Of a stretch of DNA of 62,566 nt, positions 16,477-30,027 are shown piece after piece. The stretch lies in contig JACRMM010000051.1 of assembly GCA_016214985.1 (NCBI GenBank), forward strand, positions 1-62,566. Direction: 5' to 3'. The translations under genes and the position numbers were made by a program. The number at the start of each line of letters is the position of its first letter. The stretch's first letter is position 1. Source of the DNA: Deltaproteobacteria bacterium (GTDB taxonomy: Bacteria > Desulfobacterota > Deferrisomatia > Deferrisomatales > JACRMM01). The notes below the pieces were generated by a model, which was not told the origin of the DNA, did no database searches, and saw only the letters and a list, made by a program, of their open reading frames with translations.

Positions 16477-18486
16477 TCACTCGGCCCCCCGCGCCGCGAC
16501 CACGGCCTCGGGGGGATGGACCGGGAGGATCACCGTGAACTCGCTGCCCCGGCCCGGCTCGCTCTCCACGCGGATCTCCCCCCCGTGCTTCCGCACGATC
16601 CCCAGCGCTAGGTGAAGCCCGAGCCCGGTCCCCTTGCCCACCGGTTTCGTCGTAAAGAACGGATCGAAGATCTTCCGGAGATGCCCTTCCGGGATGCCCG
16701 CCCCCGTGTCGCGCACCGCGACAAACACCCTCGAACCGTCTGGATCGACCCAGGTGCGCAGGGTGAGCACGCCGCGGTCCGAGATCGCCTGCGCAGCATT
16801 CACCAGCAGGTTCATGAACACCTGGTTGAGCTGCTGCGGCACGCACAGCACCGCGGGCAGGGCGCCATACTCCTTGACCACCTCGCACTTGTACTTGATC
16901 TCGTTCCACGCGATGTTGAGCGTGCTGTCGAGACCCTGGGCGAGGTCCGCGTACTGCCAGTCGGCGCCATCAGGGTGGCTGAAGGTCTTGAGGTCTTGCA
17001 CGATCCGCCGGATCCGATCTGCACCGTCCCTGCACTCCGCTACGGCATCAGCGGTGTCCCGGACCAGGTAGTCGACGTCCAGCCGGGACCGAACCTCCCC
17101 GAAGCGGCGCCACGCCTCCCCGGGGTCGAGACGCCCGCCCATGACCTGCTCCGCCAGAGAGAGCCCTTCCGCATCCATCCGCGCAATGTCTTTGGAATAC
17201 TCCGCCAGCCGGTTGAGGTTCGACAGGATGAATCCCACGGGGTTATTGATCTCGTGCGCCACGCCGGCCGAAAGCTGGCCGATGCTCGCCATTTTTTCCG
17301 ACTGCAGCAGGCGGTGCTCCAGCTCTCGTTCGGCCGTGACGTCTTGGAGGCGGAGCACGGCGCCGTTCACGCGGCTGCCCTCCAGCACCGGGAAGACGCG
17401 GGCATGGAGGATCCTGCCGTCGTCGTCTCGCCACTCCGCGAGCCTCTGCTCACCAAGCTCGAACACCTGCTCGATGGGAATACAGGCAGGCGCCGCCCCG
17501 ACGGACGTCAGGAGCTCGGAGCAGCTCTGGCCCAGAAACGTCCGCCACGGCCTCTTCACCAACTGCCGAAAGGCCTCGTTGGCCCGGGTGACCATTCCGG
17601 CCCGATCGACCGACGCCATGGGCTCGGTCACCGAGTCGAAGATCGCCTCGATGTCACGCTTTCCTTGGGAAACCTTCTTCTGGAGCTCGGCCCGCTCGGT
17701 CACATCCACCACAGACACCACGGCTCCCCCCGACGCGACTTCGGCCGCCTCCAGGGGCTCGGCGGACCACAGGAGCGTCCGCCGGAGGCCCGGAACGTCG
17801 GAGTCCGGCGTCTCGACGTTGCGGCAGGGGACCTCCTCGGGCGCACCCAGCTCCCGTGGCAGCCGCCCCACGACGCCCGCCAGGGGCCGGCACAGGATCG
17901 CCGCCGCCGCCACGTTCGCCCGCGCGACGGTGCCGTCCGGCCTGAGGACGAGCAGGCCCACCGGAAGGGCGTGGAACACTCCCTCGAGCACCCGCTTCGC
18001 CTCCCGGAGATCGCGCCCCTGCTCCTCCACGAGCGTCTGCATCTCGTCGCGGTACCGGCGGTTTTCCCGAGTCAGGTTCCCGAAGGTCACGGCGTCGCGC
18101 ACGCTGGAGAGCAGCACCTCCATCGCGAAGGGCTTGACCAGAAAGCGAAACACCCCACCCCTCGCCATCGCGCTCTCGGCAATGTGCATGTCGCCGAGCC
18201 CGGTGTACAGCAAGCGCACGGTGTCTGGCCATCGGGCCTGGGCCTCGCCGAGAAACTCGATGCCCGTCATCCCCGGCATGGCATAATCGGAGAGCACCAC
18301 GTCCACGGGCGAGTCGGAGAGCACCACAAGCGCCTCTTCCCCGGTTGCCGCGGTCAGCACCGTGTACCCCCCCTTCTCCAGGTACGCGCGGCAGAGATTG
18401 AGGATCACGTCCTCGTCGTCGACCACGAGCACTCGGGCCCGCGACTCGGCTCCGCCGTCAGTCGCGGGTCGCTCCCTTGTCGTCAT
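16477..18486 (-). CDS. Hybrid kinase: REC-PAS-PAS-HisKA-ATPase
   Basis: 669 residues from [10 protein letters not shown]; an upstream ATG adds 12 residues. The receiver domain (about 19-135) has [23 protein letters not shown] and FLVKPFAME. Two PAS domains follow (about 168-265 and 282-385), then HisKA with [14 protein letters not shown] and an ATPase domain ([31 protein letters not shown]). The receiver at the N-terminus rather than the C-terminus suggests that phosphorylation from another kinase controls this one. It heads a leftward operon with the REC-PAS and HD-GYP genes and is divergent from the H-NOX cluster, with 219 bp between the starts. Confidence 0.92.
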   Translation of the reverse strand: MTTRERPATDGGAESRARVLVVDDEDVILNLCRAYLEKGGYTVLTAATGEEALVVLSDSPVDVVLSDYAMPGMTGIEFLGEAQARWPDTVRLLYTGLGDMHIAESAMARGGVFRFLVKPFAMEVLLSSVRDAVTFGNLTRENRRYRDEMQTLVEEQGRDLREAKRVLEGVFHALPVGLLVLRPDGTVARANVAAAAILCRPLAGVVGRLPRELGAPEEVPCRNVETPDSDVPGLRRTLLWSAEPLEAAEVASGGAVVSVVDVTERAELQKKVSQGKRDIEAIFDSVTEPMASVDRAGMVTRANEAFRQLVKRPWRTFLGQSCSELLTSVGAAPACIPIEQVFELGEQRLAEWRDDDGRILHARVFPVLEGSRVNGAVLRLQDVTAERELEHRLLQSEKMASIGQLSAGVAHEINNPVGFILSNLNRLAEYSKDIARMDAEGLSLAEQVMGGRLDPGEAWRRFGEVRSRLDVDYLVRDTADAVAECRDGADRIRRIVQDLKTFSHPDGADWQYADLAQGLDSTLNIAWNEIKYKCEVVKEYGALPAVLCVPQQLNQVFMNLLVNAAQAISDRGVLTLRTWVDPDGSRVFVAVRDTGAGIPEGHLRKIFDPFFTTKPVGKGTGLGLHLALGIVRKHGGEIRVESEPGRGSEFTVILPVHPPEAVVAARGAE

Positions 18487-18705
18487 CGCTCCTGCCTCCG
18501 AGGGAATCGGTCTACGCTCCATACACGAACGCCATTCCTAGCTCTGGCACCGCAGCCCGCGACCCACACGGCGCAATTCGTGTGGCGTCTGTCCATCCTT
18601 ACGGCTCAATGCGCAAAATCTTTAGTGGCGGAACAAATGTGCCGAAGAGAGAGAAAAAGACGCTGCTGCCTCGAGGGAAACGGTCGAAGGCCGAGAGAGG
18701 CTCCA

Positions 18706-19824
18706 TTGGAGCAACGAGATACCCGCACCGGACGGATCCTCGTCGTGGACGACGACGTCGGCAACTGCCGCGCCCTCGAACGCATCCTGCGGCGAAACGG
18801 ATATCGGGAGTGTTCGTTCGCAACCGACCCTCGCCACGTACTGTCGCTTGTCGCCAGCTTTCGCCCCGACCTCCTCGTAACCGATCTGCACATGCCCCAC
18901 CTGGACGGCTTTCAGGTCATGGAGCAGGTTCGATCGCGCCTGGAGCCCCAAGAGTACTTTCCGATCCTCGTCCTCAGCGGGGACCTCTCGCGGGAGGCCA
19001 GGCAGCGGGCCCTCCGCAGCGGCGGCCGGGATTTTCTCGCCAAGCCCTTCGACGACGACGAGGTGACGCTCCGGATCGGCAACCTTCTGGAGACGCGCTT
19101 TCTGTATGACGCCGTACGGGACCAGAACCGAGAGCTCGATGAAAAGGTGCGCACACGCACGGCGGAGCTGGAACGGGCCCAGGCAGACACGTTGGACCGG
19201 CTCGCCCGGGCTGCAGAGTTTCGCGACGACCAGACGGGAGAGCACACCCACCGGGTGGGCGAGCTGACGGCCCGCGTGGGACAGGCCCTGGGGCTCGCGC
19301 CCGAGCAGGTGGAGATCCTCCGGCGGGCCGCGCCGCTCCACGACGTCGGCAAGATCGGGACCCCGGATCGCGTACTCCTGAAACCGGGCGCGCTCGACGC
19401 CGAGGAGCGCGAGGTGATGAAAGCCCACACCGTGATCGGGGCCCGCATCTTGGCCGGAAGCCGATCCCCTCTCCTGCACGAAGCCGAGGAGATCGCCCTG
19501 TACCACCACGAGCGCTGGAACGGCACGGGCTACGCGAGTCTGGCAGGGGAGACTATCCCTCTCTCCGCCCGGATCGTCGCCGTGGTCGACGTCTTCGACG
19601 CGTTGACCCACGAGCGCCCCTACAAGAAGGCCTGGAGCGTCGCCGACGCACTCGAGGAGATCCGGTCGCAGGCAGGAGTCCACTTCGACCCCCGGGTCGC
19701 CGAAGCCTTCCTCGGGGTCCTGAATTCCCCCGGTCCGGCCTACGCCCCTCGATGTGAGACCGCGCCCGGCGCGCCTCGCCCCGGGAGCCCCTGGGCGATC
19801 GCAGCGGTCGCTGCCGGCGCCTGA
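18706..19824 (+). CDS. Response regulator with variant HD-GYP domain
   Basis: 372 residues from a TTG with GAGAGAGG 5 bases upstream; an in-frame ATG at 18637 is possible but has no clear binding site and adds a Cys/Arg-rich stretch. Receiver domain (1-125): [33 protein letters not shown]. The HD-GYP domain (about 170-345) has [12 protein letters not shown] and [16 protein letters not shown]; here the GYP proline is replaced (GYA), while metal-ligand residues appear intact. The family hydrolyses c-di-GMP, and the effect of the change is unknown. It is the first gene of a rightward run with the Cache/PAS sensor, H-NOX, kinase and Cys4 regulator. Confidence 0.9.
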   Translation: MEQRDTRTGRILVVDDDVGNCRALERILRRNGYRECSFATDPRHVLSLVASFRPDLLVTDLHMPHLDGFQVMEQVRSRLEPQEYFPILVLSGDLSREARQRALRSGGRDFLAKPFDDDEVTLRIGNLLETRFLYDAVRDQNRELDEKVRTRTAELERAQADTLDRLARAAEFRDDQTGEHTHRVGELTARVGQALGLAPEQVEILRRAAPLHDVGKIGTPDRVLLKPGALDAEEREVMKAHTVIGARILAGSRSPLLHEAEEIALYHHERWNGTGYASLAGETIPLSARIVAVVDVFDALTHERPYKKAWSVADALEEIRSQAGVHFDPRVAEAFLGVLNSPGPAYAPRCETAPGAPRPGSPWAIAAVAAGA

Positions 19825-19913
19825 AAGTTCCAGAGCTCGATTTCCACCGACGCCCCTTTCCGCATTGCGGAGAGGGGAGCTCCACTTCACCTCTGTTACC
19901 CGGAGTCGCCACC

Positions 19914-21842
19914 GTGGTCCAGCAGGCAAGGCTTCGCGCCATCACCCTCACCCTCTCCGGCCTGGTCCTCGCCACCACCCTGGCAGGGGGGCTGCTGTAC
20001 TACGTGGTATCCCGTGAGCGTGCTCTTGGAATCGCCCGGGAGGAGGGACAGAGCGTCACGCGGCTCACAGCCGACCACATCGACGCTCACCTCGGGGCCG
20101 ACCGAGGACCTTTGAGGATCCTGGCCGGAGACCCGAACCTGCACGCGGCCCTGAGCCACCCCACGCCCGATTCCTTCGAGCAGGCCAATCGGGCCCTGGA
20201 CCGCTACCAGGAGGCACTGAGTAGCGACGGCTGCTACCTGCTGGACGCTCGGGGCATGGCCATCGCCTCATCGAACCGCAGCACCCCGCAGAGCGCCGTG
20301 GGCCACGACTTTCGCTTTCGCCCTTACTTCCAGCAGGCGTTGCGCGGAGAAACCGCGATTTACCTGGCCATCGGGGCCACGACCGGTGAGCGTGGAGTCT
20401 ACGTCGCATGCCCCGTTGTCCCTGCGGCCTCCGACCGGCCCGTCGGCGTTGCGTCCATCAAGTTCTCTGCGGCCCGCCTGGAACGACAAGCCCTGGCCAC
20501 GGCGCGGGACGGTGTCCTGCTGGTCGTAGCGCCCCACGGCGTGGTGTTCCTGTCGAGCCGCCCGGAGTGGCTCAATCGAACGTTGACGGCGCTCTCTCCC
20601 GCTGAGGTTTCCGAGGTCGCCGCCTCCCGCCAGTTCGGCGCCGGTCCCTGGCCGTGGTCGGGGCTCAGGAAGGCTCCAGACGGACGGACCGCCGAGGTAT
20701 CGGGGAAACACTACCTCCTCCACAAGGCACCAATTTCCGGGCTCCCCGGCTGGACGGTCGTCTACCTCCAGGACCTCGAGAGCGTGACTCTCCGGCACGT
20801 CTCTCCCCTCAACCACACGTTCTGGGGCGTCTTCGCCGGAATCTGCGGCCTGGCCGGCGCCCTCGTGCTGCTCCTGTACCGCGGAGCGGCGGCAGAGATC
20901 GCCCAGCGCCGCGCGACCGAGGACGAGGCGCACCGCGCCCGCGCCTACCTGGACACGGTGCTTAACACGATCCCCTCACCGGTCCTCGTGATCGACCGCA
21001 ACCACCGGGTCACGCTGGCCAACCGGGCGGCCCGCGAGCGTGGAGCGTGTGGCGACCCGGCCACCGGCGGCGTGCTTTGCCACGAGCTCTCCCACGGCGC
21101 GGCCGCGCCCTGCCAGGGTGCTCACAACCCCTGTCCGCTGCAGCTGGTGCTGGCGGAGAAGCGGCCAGTGAGCGTCACCCACGTGCACCGGTCCTCGGAC
21201 GGCGAATCCCGCACCGTCGACATCCGAGCCGCACCGATCTTCGACGCAGCCGGCGAGGTGAACCAGGTGCTCGAGGTGTGCTACGACGTGACGGACATCA
21301 CGCGGGCCGCCGACGCGCTGGGGGCTTCGGAGCAGCGCCACCGGGAACTGGTCGAGAACCTGCCCGTGGGCCTGTACCGGAGGATCCCTGGCCCCAGGAG
21401 CCGGTTCCTCACGGCCAATCGCGCACTGCTGCGCATGCTGGGGTGTGCGGCGATCGACGAGGTGCCCGACGACCTGGAGGACGCCTCCTTCGTCGACGAC
21501 CCCGAGGGCCGCAGACTGCTGTCGGAAAGGCTCCGGAGGGACGGTCAGGTGACGGGCCTCGAGCTCCGGCTCCGACGCCCCGACGGATCCGTGCTCTGGG
21601 CCGCGGTCACCGCCAAAGTCGTCCGCGACGCGTCGGGCCAGATCACCCACGTCGACGGCCTCTTGGAGGACATCACCGAGCGGAAACGGGCCCAGGAAGA
21701 GCTGGCTCGGAAGATCGAGGAGCTCGAGGCGTTCAACCGGATCACGGTGGGCCGAGAGCTCCGGATGATCGAGCTCAAGGCAGAGATCAACGGATTGCTC
21801 GGGGCCGCGGGTCAGCCGCCGCGCTACGAGCTCGCAGACTGA
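19914..21842 (+). CDS. Membrane Cache/PAS/PAS sensor protein without an output domain
   Basis: 642 residues from a GTG. A membrane helix (about 8-32), a periplasmic double Cache domain of DctB type (FRFRPYFQQALRGETAIY) and a second helix (about 298-322) are followed by two PAS domains. The first PAS carries a Cys/His cluster (CHELSHGAAAPC, then NPCPL), which could hold a metal or respond to redox. The second ends in LLEDITERKRAQEEL. The protein stops with a short helix (VGRELRMIELKAEINGLL) that elsewhere joins a PAS domain to a kinase. It lies 19 bases before the H-NOX gene, so it may act with the H-NOX kinase. Confidence 0.85.
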   Translation: MVQQARLRAITLTLSGLVLATTLAGGLLYYVVSRERALGIAREEGQSVTRLTADHIDAHLGADRGPLRILAGDPNLHAALSHPTPDSFEQANRALDRYQEALSSDGCYLLDARGMAIASSNRSTPQSAVGHDFRFRPYFQQALRGETAIYLAIGATTGERGVYVACPVVPAASDRPVGVASIKFSAARLERQALATARDGVLLVVAPHGVVFLSSRPEWLNRTLTALSPAEVSEVAASRQFGAGPWPWSGLRKAPDGRTAEVSGKHYLLHKAPISGLPGWTVVYLQDLESVTLRHVSPLNHTFWGVFAGICGLAGALVLLLYRGAAAEIAQRRATEDEAHRARAYLDTVLNTIPSPVLVIDRNHRVTLANRAARERGACGDPATGGVLCHELSHGAAAPCQGAHNPCPLQLVLAEKRPVSVTHVHRSSDGESRTVDIRAAPIFDAAGEVNQVLEVCYDVTDITRAADALGASEQRHRELVENLPVGLYRRIPGPRSRFLTANRALLRMLGCAAIDEVPDDLEDASFVDDPEGRRLLSERLRRDGQVTGLELRLRRPDGSVLWAAVTAKVVRDASGQITHVDGLLEDITERKRAQEELARKIEELEAFNRITVGRELRMIELKAEINGLLGAAGQPPRYELAD

Positions 21843-21861
21843 ACCCGGGAAGGAGCGCGCG

Positions 21862-22400
21862 ATGCGGGGCATCATCAACAAGGGGATCGAAGAGCTGGTC
21901 CTGGAACGCTGGGGCGATGCGGCCTGGAATGAGGTAAAGCGGCTCGCCGGGTGCGACGAGCCGTTCTTCGCGGTGAGCTCGAGCTACCCCGACGAGACGA
22001 CGGCCGCGCTCATCGACGCCGCGTCGCGGGTCTCAGGGCTCCCGCCGGAGTCGGTGATGATCGAGTACGGCAAGTACGTCGTGCCCCACAGCCTGAAGCG
22101 TCACTACCCGAGCTTCTTTGCGCTGGCGGGCGCGTCTCCCCGTCAGTTCCTCCTCAACTTGAACCGCGTGCACCGGGAGGTGACCAAGAGCATTCGAGGC
22201 GCGCGGCCCCCGTTCTTCCGCATCGACGAAGCTGAAGACGGACGGCTGCAGATCGAGTACGGATCCGAGCGTCGCCTCTGCGCCGTGCTCCACGGCCTCC
22301 TCCTGGGCGTCGGGCTCGCCCTCGGGCAAGAGCTGACCGTGCGCCACACCGAGTGCCGCGACCGCGGAGACCCGGCGTGCCGTTTCGAGGTCCTCTTCCC

Positions 22401-22404
<4 letters not shown>
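21862..22404 (+). CDS. H-NOX heme-based gas sensor
   Basis: 180 residues, the usual length of bacterial H-NOX proteins. It starts [18 protein letters not shown], as this family does. The heme-ligating histidine is His104 in LNRVHREV, the conserved proline is at 116/117, and the heme-carboxylate YxSxR motif is Y133, S135, R137. The position matching the distal tyrosine of oxygen-binding H-NOX proteins is Val142, which points to nitric oxide rather than oxygen as ligand. AAGGAG precedes the ATG. The stop overlaps the start of the hybrid kinase as ATGA, so the two are made together, matching known H-NOX/kinase pairs. The C-terminus contains [13 protein letters not shown]. Confidence 0.93.
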
Positions 22405-25037
<2,633 letters not shown>

Positions 25038-25065
25038 CGAGACGAAGACCTGAGGAGGCAGACCG

Positions 25066-25686
25066 ATGAGAATCCTGATCGCCGAGGACGACCCCACCTC
25101 GCGGCGCGTCCTCGAGGCGGTGTTGGCCCGTTGGGGGCACGAGGTCGTCTCCACCGCCGATGGAGACGAGGCCTGGGCCCGACTGCAGGAGCCGGAGGCA
25201 CCGAAGCTCGCCATCCTCGACTGGATGATGCCGGGCAAGGACGGCGTAGAGCTTTGCCGCCTCGTGCGCGCCCGCGGCGACGACGAGCCCACGTACGTGA
25301 TCCTCCTGACCGCACTCGGCACCAAGAGCGACGTGGTCCAGGGGCTCGACGCCGGAGCGGACGACTACCTCACCAAGCCCTTCGACAAAGACGAGCTGCG
25401 CGCGCGCATCCGCGTCGGCGAGCGGGTCTTGGAGCTCCAAAGCGCCCTGGCCCTCCGCGTGCGCGAGCTCGAGGACGCGCTCGGCCAGGTCAAGACGCTG
25501 AGGGGCATCCTTCCGATCTGTATGTACTGCCACAAGATCCGCACAGACGCCCAGAGCTGGGAGAGGGTGGACCAGTACGTGTCCGCGCACACCGGCGCCG
25601 AGTTCAGCCACGGCATCTGCGAGGAGTGCCTCGCGGAGCACTACCCGGAGCTGCTGGAGCCGGAGGAGCCCGCAACGGGCGCCTGA
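25066..25686 (+). CDS. Response regulator with C-terminal Cys4 (zinc-like) tail
   Basis: 206 residues with AGGAGG before the ATG. The receiver (1-120) has RILIAEDDPT, LAILDWMMPGKDG and YLTKPFDKDE. After a short coiled coil (about 125-145) comes LPICMYCHKIRTD, and later FSHGICEECLAEHYPEL. The four cysteines in two CxxC pairs, about 40 residues apart, look like a small metal-binding output or docking module. The same module ends the PAS protein at 37450-38304. It is the last gene of the H-NOX cluster and the likely acceptor of the HPt phosphate. No DNA-binding or enzyme domain is visible. Confidence 0.88.
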   Translation: MRILIAEDDPTSRRVLEAVLARWGHEVVSTADGDEAWARLQEPEAPKLAILDWMMPGKDGVELCRLVRARGDDEPTYVILLTALGTKSDVVQGLDAGADDYLTKPFDKDELRARIRVGERVLELQSALALRVRELEDALGQVKTLRGILPICMYCHKIRTDAQSWERVDQYVSAHTGAEFSHGICEECLAEHYPELLEPEEPATGA

Positions 25687-25699
25687 CGCCCGCCGCTCG

Positions 25700-26119
25700 T
25701 CACCCGGGTTCAACGGGCCCGAGCCGGCTGCGCACCCAGGCCACGACCTCCGAAGCCAACTCCACCGCCGACCGCGCGGCATCGGCGCCGTAGACGCGGG
25801 CAGGGATGCTTTCGGGCAGCCCGTTGGGATACCGGGTGGGGATGTAGTAGCTGTCGAGCACGCGCCAGCGCCGCGCGGCTTGCTCGATCTCCGGGGCGTA
25901 GCCGGCCGCCGCCGCGGCGAGCCGGTCCACCGAGTGACCGAGCACGATCTCCTCCCCCTGGGCGTAGAGAAACGCCTTCAGCGCCTTTTCGGCCACCTGC
26001 TGGGCGAGGAAGCAGGCGATGTGCCACCCTCCCTCCCGGGCGAGGTGGTCGGCCCAGTGGAGATCCTCACCGGCCTGTTCGATCCACCGTCGGCCCTCCG
26101 ACGCCGCGTCACTTCTCAT
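25700..26119 (-). CDS. HEPN domain protein of a HEPN/MNT pair
   Basis: 139 residues from [12 protein letters not shown]; the in-frame upstream extension overlaps the partner gene and looks non-coding. The helical bundle carries [28 protein letters not shown] and [10 protein letters not shown], which identify a Pfam HEPN-type fold. The R-x4-6-H RNase motif of HEPN toxins is not obvious, so activity is uncertain. It overlaps the nucleotidyltransferase gene by 11 bases. HEPN/MNT pairs act as toxin-antitoxin modules in some families and as nucleotide-transferring systems in others. Confidence 0.8.
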   Translation of the reverse strand: MRSDAASEGRRWIEQAGEDLHWADHLAREGGWHIACFLAQQVAEKALKAFLYAQGEEIVLGHSVDRLAAAAAGYAPEIEQAARRWRVLDSYYIPTRYPNGLPESIPARVYGADAARSAVELASEVVAWVRSRLGPVEPG

Positions 26120-26456
26120 GGAGCACGACTCCGGTCTCGAGAATCCGGCGCAGGAACGGCCGGTCCTGGTTCGCCGCGAGCTCCCTCGGAGTGTAGACGA
26201 GGAGGTCAAGGTCGACGCCCGCGTCCAGAAGCCCGTAGAGGCGCGCGGTACGCTCGGTGAAGCCCTCTTCGGTCTCCATCACCACGAGCACGTCGAGGTC
26301 CGTGAACAGGTCGCGCCGGCCCCGGCTGTACGACCCGAAAAGGATGACGGCCTGCACCTCGGGCAGGGCGGCCAGACGGGATCGAATCCGTTCCAGGCCG
26401 CCCTCGAGGCGAGCTGCGTGGTCCCTTCGGGCCTGGGACAGGTTGACAGGAGCCAC
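26109..26456 (-). CDS. MNT-type minimal nucleotidyltransferase
   Basis: 115 residues. The catalytic signature G-S-x10-D-x-D is complete in [17 protein letters not shown], and a third acidic residue is available in GVDLDLLVY. This is a minimal pol-beta-type nucleotidyltransferase, probably the antitoxin or modifying partner of the HEPN protein that overlaps its end. It has no relation to the signalling genes on both sides and looks like an inserted module. The stretch 26457-26629 beside it is empty. Confidence 0.87.
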   Translation of the reverse strand: MAPVNLSQARRDHAARLEGGLERIRSRLAALPEVQAVILFGSYSRGRRDLFTDLDVLVVMETEEGFTERTARLYGLLDAGVDLDLLVYTPRELAANQDRPFLRRILETGVVLHEK

Positions 26457-26629
26457 GGCGACCGCTCCTCGCCCGCCGTCGGGTGGCCGCAGGTGACGTG
26501 TCGCGCGGCGGGGCGTTCAGGATAGCAGGGTGGTCCCGGCGAGACAATCGGGCCCCTCGCGCCGAGGGCGATGCTGCCACACCCCGGGGGGGGTCCTGTG
26601 CGAGCGGCGCCTCGCCGCGATCTCGGCCG

Positions 26630-27079
26630 TCAGCCCTTTCCGTCGGGCGGCAGCTTCACGATCGAGAACCAGAAGTCCTCCACCGACTTCACCACCGTGA
26701 TGAACTGGTCCATGTCCACCGGCTTCGTAACGAAACAGTTGGCGTGGAGGTTGTAGGAGGCCATGACGTCCTTCTCGGCGCTCGAGGTGGTGAGTACCAC
26801 CACCGGGATGCGTCTGAGGTCCTCGTCGGCCTTGAGCTCATCGAGCACTTCGAGCCCGTTCTTCCGTGGAAGATTCAAGTCGAGCAGGATCAGGTCGGGC
26901 TTCACGGCCTCGGCATAGGGGCCCTGGCGACGCACGTAGGCGAGCGCCTCCACTCCGTCGAGCACCACGTGGAGGTTGTTGCAAATCTTTCCCTCCTTGA
27001 GCGCCTCGCGGGTCAGACGCACGTCACCCGGATTGTCTTCGACGAGCAGGATCTCGACCGGCCGTAGGATCGGCTTCAT
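26630..27079 (-). CDS. Single-domain response regulator of Rcp1 type
   Basis: 149 residues forming one receiver: [18 protein letters not shown], phospho-acceptor in [13 protein letters not shown] and lysine in [11 protein letters not shown]. The NPGDVRLT stretch and the DLNLPRKNG loop are typical of Rcp1-like receivers, which pair with kinases of the phytochrome-like HisKA subtype. The kinase 88 bp upstream has exactly that subtype ([10 protein letters not shown]), so they are probably partners. No output domain. ATG follows AGGAGAG. Confidence 0.9.
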   Translation of the reverse strand: MKPILRPVEILLVEDNPGDVRLTREALKEGKICNNLHVVLDGVEALAYVRRQGPYAEAVKPDLILLDLNLPRKNGLEVLDELKADEDLRRIPVVVLTTSSAEKDVMASYNLHANCFVTKPVDMDQFITVVKSVEDFWFSIVKLPPDGKG

Positions 27080-27166
27080 GGGTCTCTCCTGTGCTGCGGA
27101 CCACGGAAGACCACGGGGTAAAGAGCGCAGACTCTTGGCAAGGATATCAGGGGAAGAAGGACGCCG

Positions 27167-29032
27167 CTACCGCGGAGCCGCGTACGCCGGCAGGGAAAAG
27201 AAGAACGTCGACCCCTTCCCCGGCTCCGACTCCACCCAGATCCGCCCGCCGTGGCGTTCGACGATCTTCGTGCACAGTGCGAGCCCGATGCCGGTGCCGG
27301 GATACGATGCCTTGCCGTGGAGCCGTTGAAAGATGACGAAGATCCGCTCGAAGTGCTCCGCCTCGATGCCGATGCCGTTGTCGCGCACCGAAAAGACCCA
27401 GGCGCCCGGCTCCCGCGAGGCGGAGACGTGGACCCGGGGCGGCGCTTCCCCTCGGAACTTCAGGGCGTTGCCGATCAGGTTCTGGAAGACCTGGGTGAGC
27501 TGGCCCGCGTCGGCGACGACCGTGGGAAGGGCGTCGTGCGTCACGACGGCGCCGGTCTCGGCGACGGCAGCGCTCAGGTTCTCGAGCGCCGCGTCCAGGG
27601 CGGTGCCGGCGTCGCACCGCTCGGGCGGAGCCCCGCGCGTGCCCACCCGCGAGAGGGTGAGCAGGTCGTTGATCAAGCCCTTCATCCGCTTCGCACCGTC
27701 CACGGCGTAGCCGATGAACTCCCGGGCGTCGTCGTCGAGGCGGTCGCCGTACCGCCGCTCCAGGAGCTGGACATAGCTCGCCACCATGCGAAGGGGCTCT
27801 TGCAGGTCGTGGGACGCCACGTAGGCGAACTGCTCGAGCTCGGCGTTGGACCGCTCGAGCTCCCGCAAGCTGCTCCGGAGCTCCTCCTCCACGCGGCTCC
27901 GCTGCGCCACCTCCCGGTCGAGCTCGTCCCGCGAGGCGGTGATCCGGCCGAGGTTTCCGGCCATGGCGTCGAACGCCGCCGCGACGTGGCCGAGCTCGTC
28001 CCTGGAGTCCAGCCGGAGACGGACGTCGAGGTTGCCGCGGCCGAGGTCCTCGGCCCCCGCGGCCAGGCGGCGCAGGGGGCGGGTCAGCGTCCGCGCCACG
28101 AGCAGCGTCAGGAGGCCGGCGACGACCGCGAGGCCGGCGCCGATCCGAACGATCGTGCGCCGCAGAGCGAGCGCCGGCGCCAGGGCCTCGGCTTCGTCCT
28201 CCTCGGTGAGGATCGCGAGCCGTCGCTCCGGGATCCACCGGTACACGCCGATCACCGGCACGGCCCGGTAGTCGCGGTAGTACCCCGCTCCGTTGGCGCG
28301 GGCCAGGGCCGCCTCGATGCCGGCGGAGTGCACGGCCCTCTTCAGGGCGGCCCCGGGCCAGAAGCGGCTCTCCGTCACGAGGAAGTTGAAGGCGTTGACG
28401 AGGTACGTCTCCTCGCTCTGGCTCCCGCCGCGGCCCTGCGCCATGATCCGCGACATCTCGGCCCAGTCCACGTGCGCCGCGAGCACTGCCACCGGGCGAG
28501 CGCTCGCGTCCGACACCGGCGTGCCGAGGCGCAAGATGGCCTGCTCGAGGGGCAGGGAGTAGGTGACGTCCTCGGCGTACGTCCCCTTCAGCCCCTGTCG
28601 GAAGAAGGGCTCGCTCTCCCGGTACCGCCCCTCGAGCCTCGGGTCGGTGGAGGCGACGACCTGCCCGTCGGCCGCCCTGACGAGGAAGAGGGTGAAGAAC
28701 TCGCCCCCCTCCCCGACCTTCGGCGCGAGGTGGTCGGCCACGAGGGCGGAGCGGGCCCGTCGGAGAGCCGCTTCGGGCGCGCCGGCGGCGGCCAGGACCT
28801 CCGCATAGCGCCGCACGAGAGGCCGGCTCGCGAGCTCCCGCAGGTACCGCTCGTTGCCGCGCATCCAGCGCTCGAGCTCCGCCCGCTTGAGCTCGGTCAC
28901 GGCCTCGAGGCGGCGCACCGTCTGCTCGTGGAGCTGCCGACGCCCGCTCTCGTAGGCGACGTACCCTGCGATGCCGAGGGGCACCACGCACAGCGGAAGA
29001 AAGATGACGAGCAGCCGGGTGGCGAGCTTCAC
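27167..29032 (-). CDS. Membrane sensor histidine kinase (Cache-HAMP-HisKA-ATPase)
   Basis: 621 residues from a GTG overlapping the stop of the upstream binding-protein gene (GTGA); the longer frame runs through that gene. Helix 1 (about 4-27), a periplasmic double-Cache-like region ([18 protein letters not shown]), helix 2 (about 285-308) and HAMP are followed by a phytochrome-like HisKA ([20 protein letters not shown]) and an ATPase domain ([41 protein letters not shown]). It is coupled to an NMT1/THI5-like lipoprotein, so it may read the ligand-bound state of that protein in the periplasm and pass phosphate to one of two flanking regulators. Confidence 0.92.
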   Translation of the reverse strand: MKLATRLLVIFLPLCVVPLGIAGYVAYESGRRQLHEQTVRRLEAVTELKRAELERWMRGNERYLRELASRPLVRRYAEVLAAAGAPEAALRRARSALVADHLAPKVGEGGEFFTLFLVRAADGQVVASTDPRLEGRYRESEPFFRQGLKGTYAEDVTYSLPLEQAILRLGTPVSDASARPVAVLAAHVDWAEMSRIMAQGRGGSQSEETYLVNAFNFLVTESRFWPGAALKRAVHSAGIEAALARANGAGYYRDYRAVPVIGVYRWIPERRLAILTEEDEAEALAPALALRRTIVRIGAGLAVVAGLLTLLVARTLTRPLRRLAAGAEDLGRGNLDVRLRLDSRDELGHVAAAFDAMAGNLGRITASRDELDREVAQRSRVEEELRSSLRELERSNAELEQFAYVASHDLQEPLRMVASYVQLLERRYGDRLDDDAREFIGYAVDGAKRMKGLINDLLTLSRVGTRGAPPERCDAGTALDAALENLSAAVAETGAVVTHDALPTVVADAGQLTQVFQNLIGNALKFRGEAPPRVHVSASREPGAWVFSVRDNGIGIEAEHFERIFVIFQRLHGKASYPGTGIGLALCTKIVERHGGRIWVESEPGKGSTFFFSLPAYAAPR

Positions 29033-30027
29033 TTCGCCTCTGCGTACACGCGCCGCAGGAACTCCAGGGTATAGGCTCGCCTTGCGTCGGTTCCCACGGG
29101 CAGCAGCCCCTGATCCACCAGCATCCGAGCCGTCTGGTTCCACACCGCCGGCTGCATGGAGCCGACGGGGCCTTCGCCGGTGTGGAGGAGCGGCCCGCTC
29201 GCCTCCATCATGGCCGTTTGCAGGGCGCGGTCCGGCTCCTTGGCCCGTCGGAGCGTCGCCTCCACTGCGGCGGCCGGGTCCTCCACGGCCTCGCGCCAGC
29301 CACGGAGCGCGGCCCGCAGAAAGCGGGCCACGAGGTCCGGTTTGGCAGCACACAGCGCCTCCCGCGCCACCAGGGTGTCGGAGTAGACGTGCACGCCGTA
29401 GTCGTCGGGCCAGATCAACCGAAGCGCGTGGCCCTGCTTGCGCAGCCGGAGGACCCCTCCCGTGGTGTACCCAATGGTCACCGCGGTGTCACCCCGCAGG
29501 AATGACTGGTAGTCGTACTCGTACGGCACTTCTCGAACTTTCCGGGGGTCGAGGCCAAGGCGCTTCATGATGACGAGGAAGCGAACCCGGTCGTCGCGGC
29601 CCATAAAGGAGATCGTCTTGCCGAGGAAGTCCCGGGGCGTCTCGATGCCCGAGCCCGCCAGCGTGATGAACACCGACGGGTTCTTACGAAAGAGTGCGGC
29701 CAGAGCGACGACGTCGCTGCCCCGACCGCGCGCGACGAGGATGTCCTCGGGCGCCGAGACGCCGAACTGGGCCTCCCCCTTGGCCACCCGGTCGAGGACG
29801 TCGACCTGGGGGCCGCCCGGCACGAGATCGACCGCCAGACCCTCGGCCGCGTAGTACCCCCGGTCCGCGGCCACGTAGAAGCCGGCGAACTGGGCCTGGT
29901 GGAACCACTTGAGCTGGACCGTGACCGGTACTCGGGGCGCCGGCGCCGGCTCGCGAGAACACCCGATTTCCAGGAGCGCGGCCACGACGAGAAGAACCGC
30001 GGCCCGCCACCGTGCTCGTCCTTGCAT
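29029..30027 (-). CDS. NMT1/THI5-like substrate-binding lipoprotein
   Basis: 332 residues. The signal peptide ends in LEIGCS, giving a lipid-anchored periplasmic protein. The mature part is an NMT1/THI5-type ligand-binding fold: [20 protein letters not shown], then [16 protein letters not shown] and [18 protein letters not shown]. This family binds pyrimidine precursors of thiamine, nitrate/sulfonate-like compounds or other ligands; the ligand here cannot be told. No ABC permease or ATPase lies nearby; instead it is coupled on both sides to signalling genes (TGATG with the regulator, GTGA with the kinase), so it is probably a sensory rather than transport protein. Confidence 0.9.
   Translation of the reverse strand: MQGRARWRAAVLLVVAALLEIGCSREPAPAPRVPVTVQLKWFHQAQFAGFYVAADRGYYAAEGLAVDLVPGGPQVDVLDRVAKGEAQFGVSAPEDILVARGRGSDVVALAALFRKNPSVFITLAGSGIETPRDFLGKTISFMGRDDRVRFLVIMKRLGLDPRKVREVPYEYDYQSFLRGDTAVTIGYTTGGVLRLRKQGHALRLIWPDDYGVHVYSDTLVAREALCAAKPDLVARFLRAALRGWREAVEDPAAAVEATLRRAKEPDRALQTAMMEASGPLLHTGEGPVGSMQPAVWNQTARMLVDQGLLPVGTDARRAYTLEFLRRVYAEAK

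Noticed and set aside
16612..18600. 5' two thirds of the + strand frame that ends in the HD-GYP gene
   Set aside because: Antisense to the REC-PAS-PAS kinase and without domains; only the part from about 18706 is a real gene.
19825..19913. c-di-GMP riboswitch before the Cache/PAS sensor gene
   Set aside because: The short leader lacks the conserved GEMM loops and shows no convincing fold.
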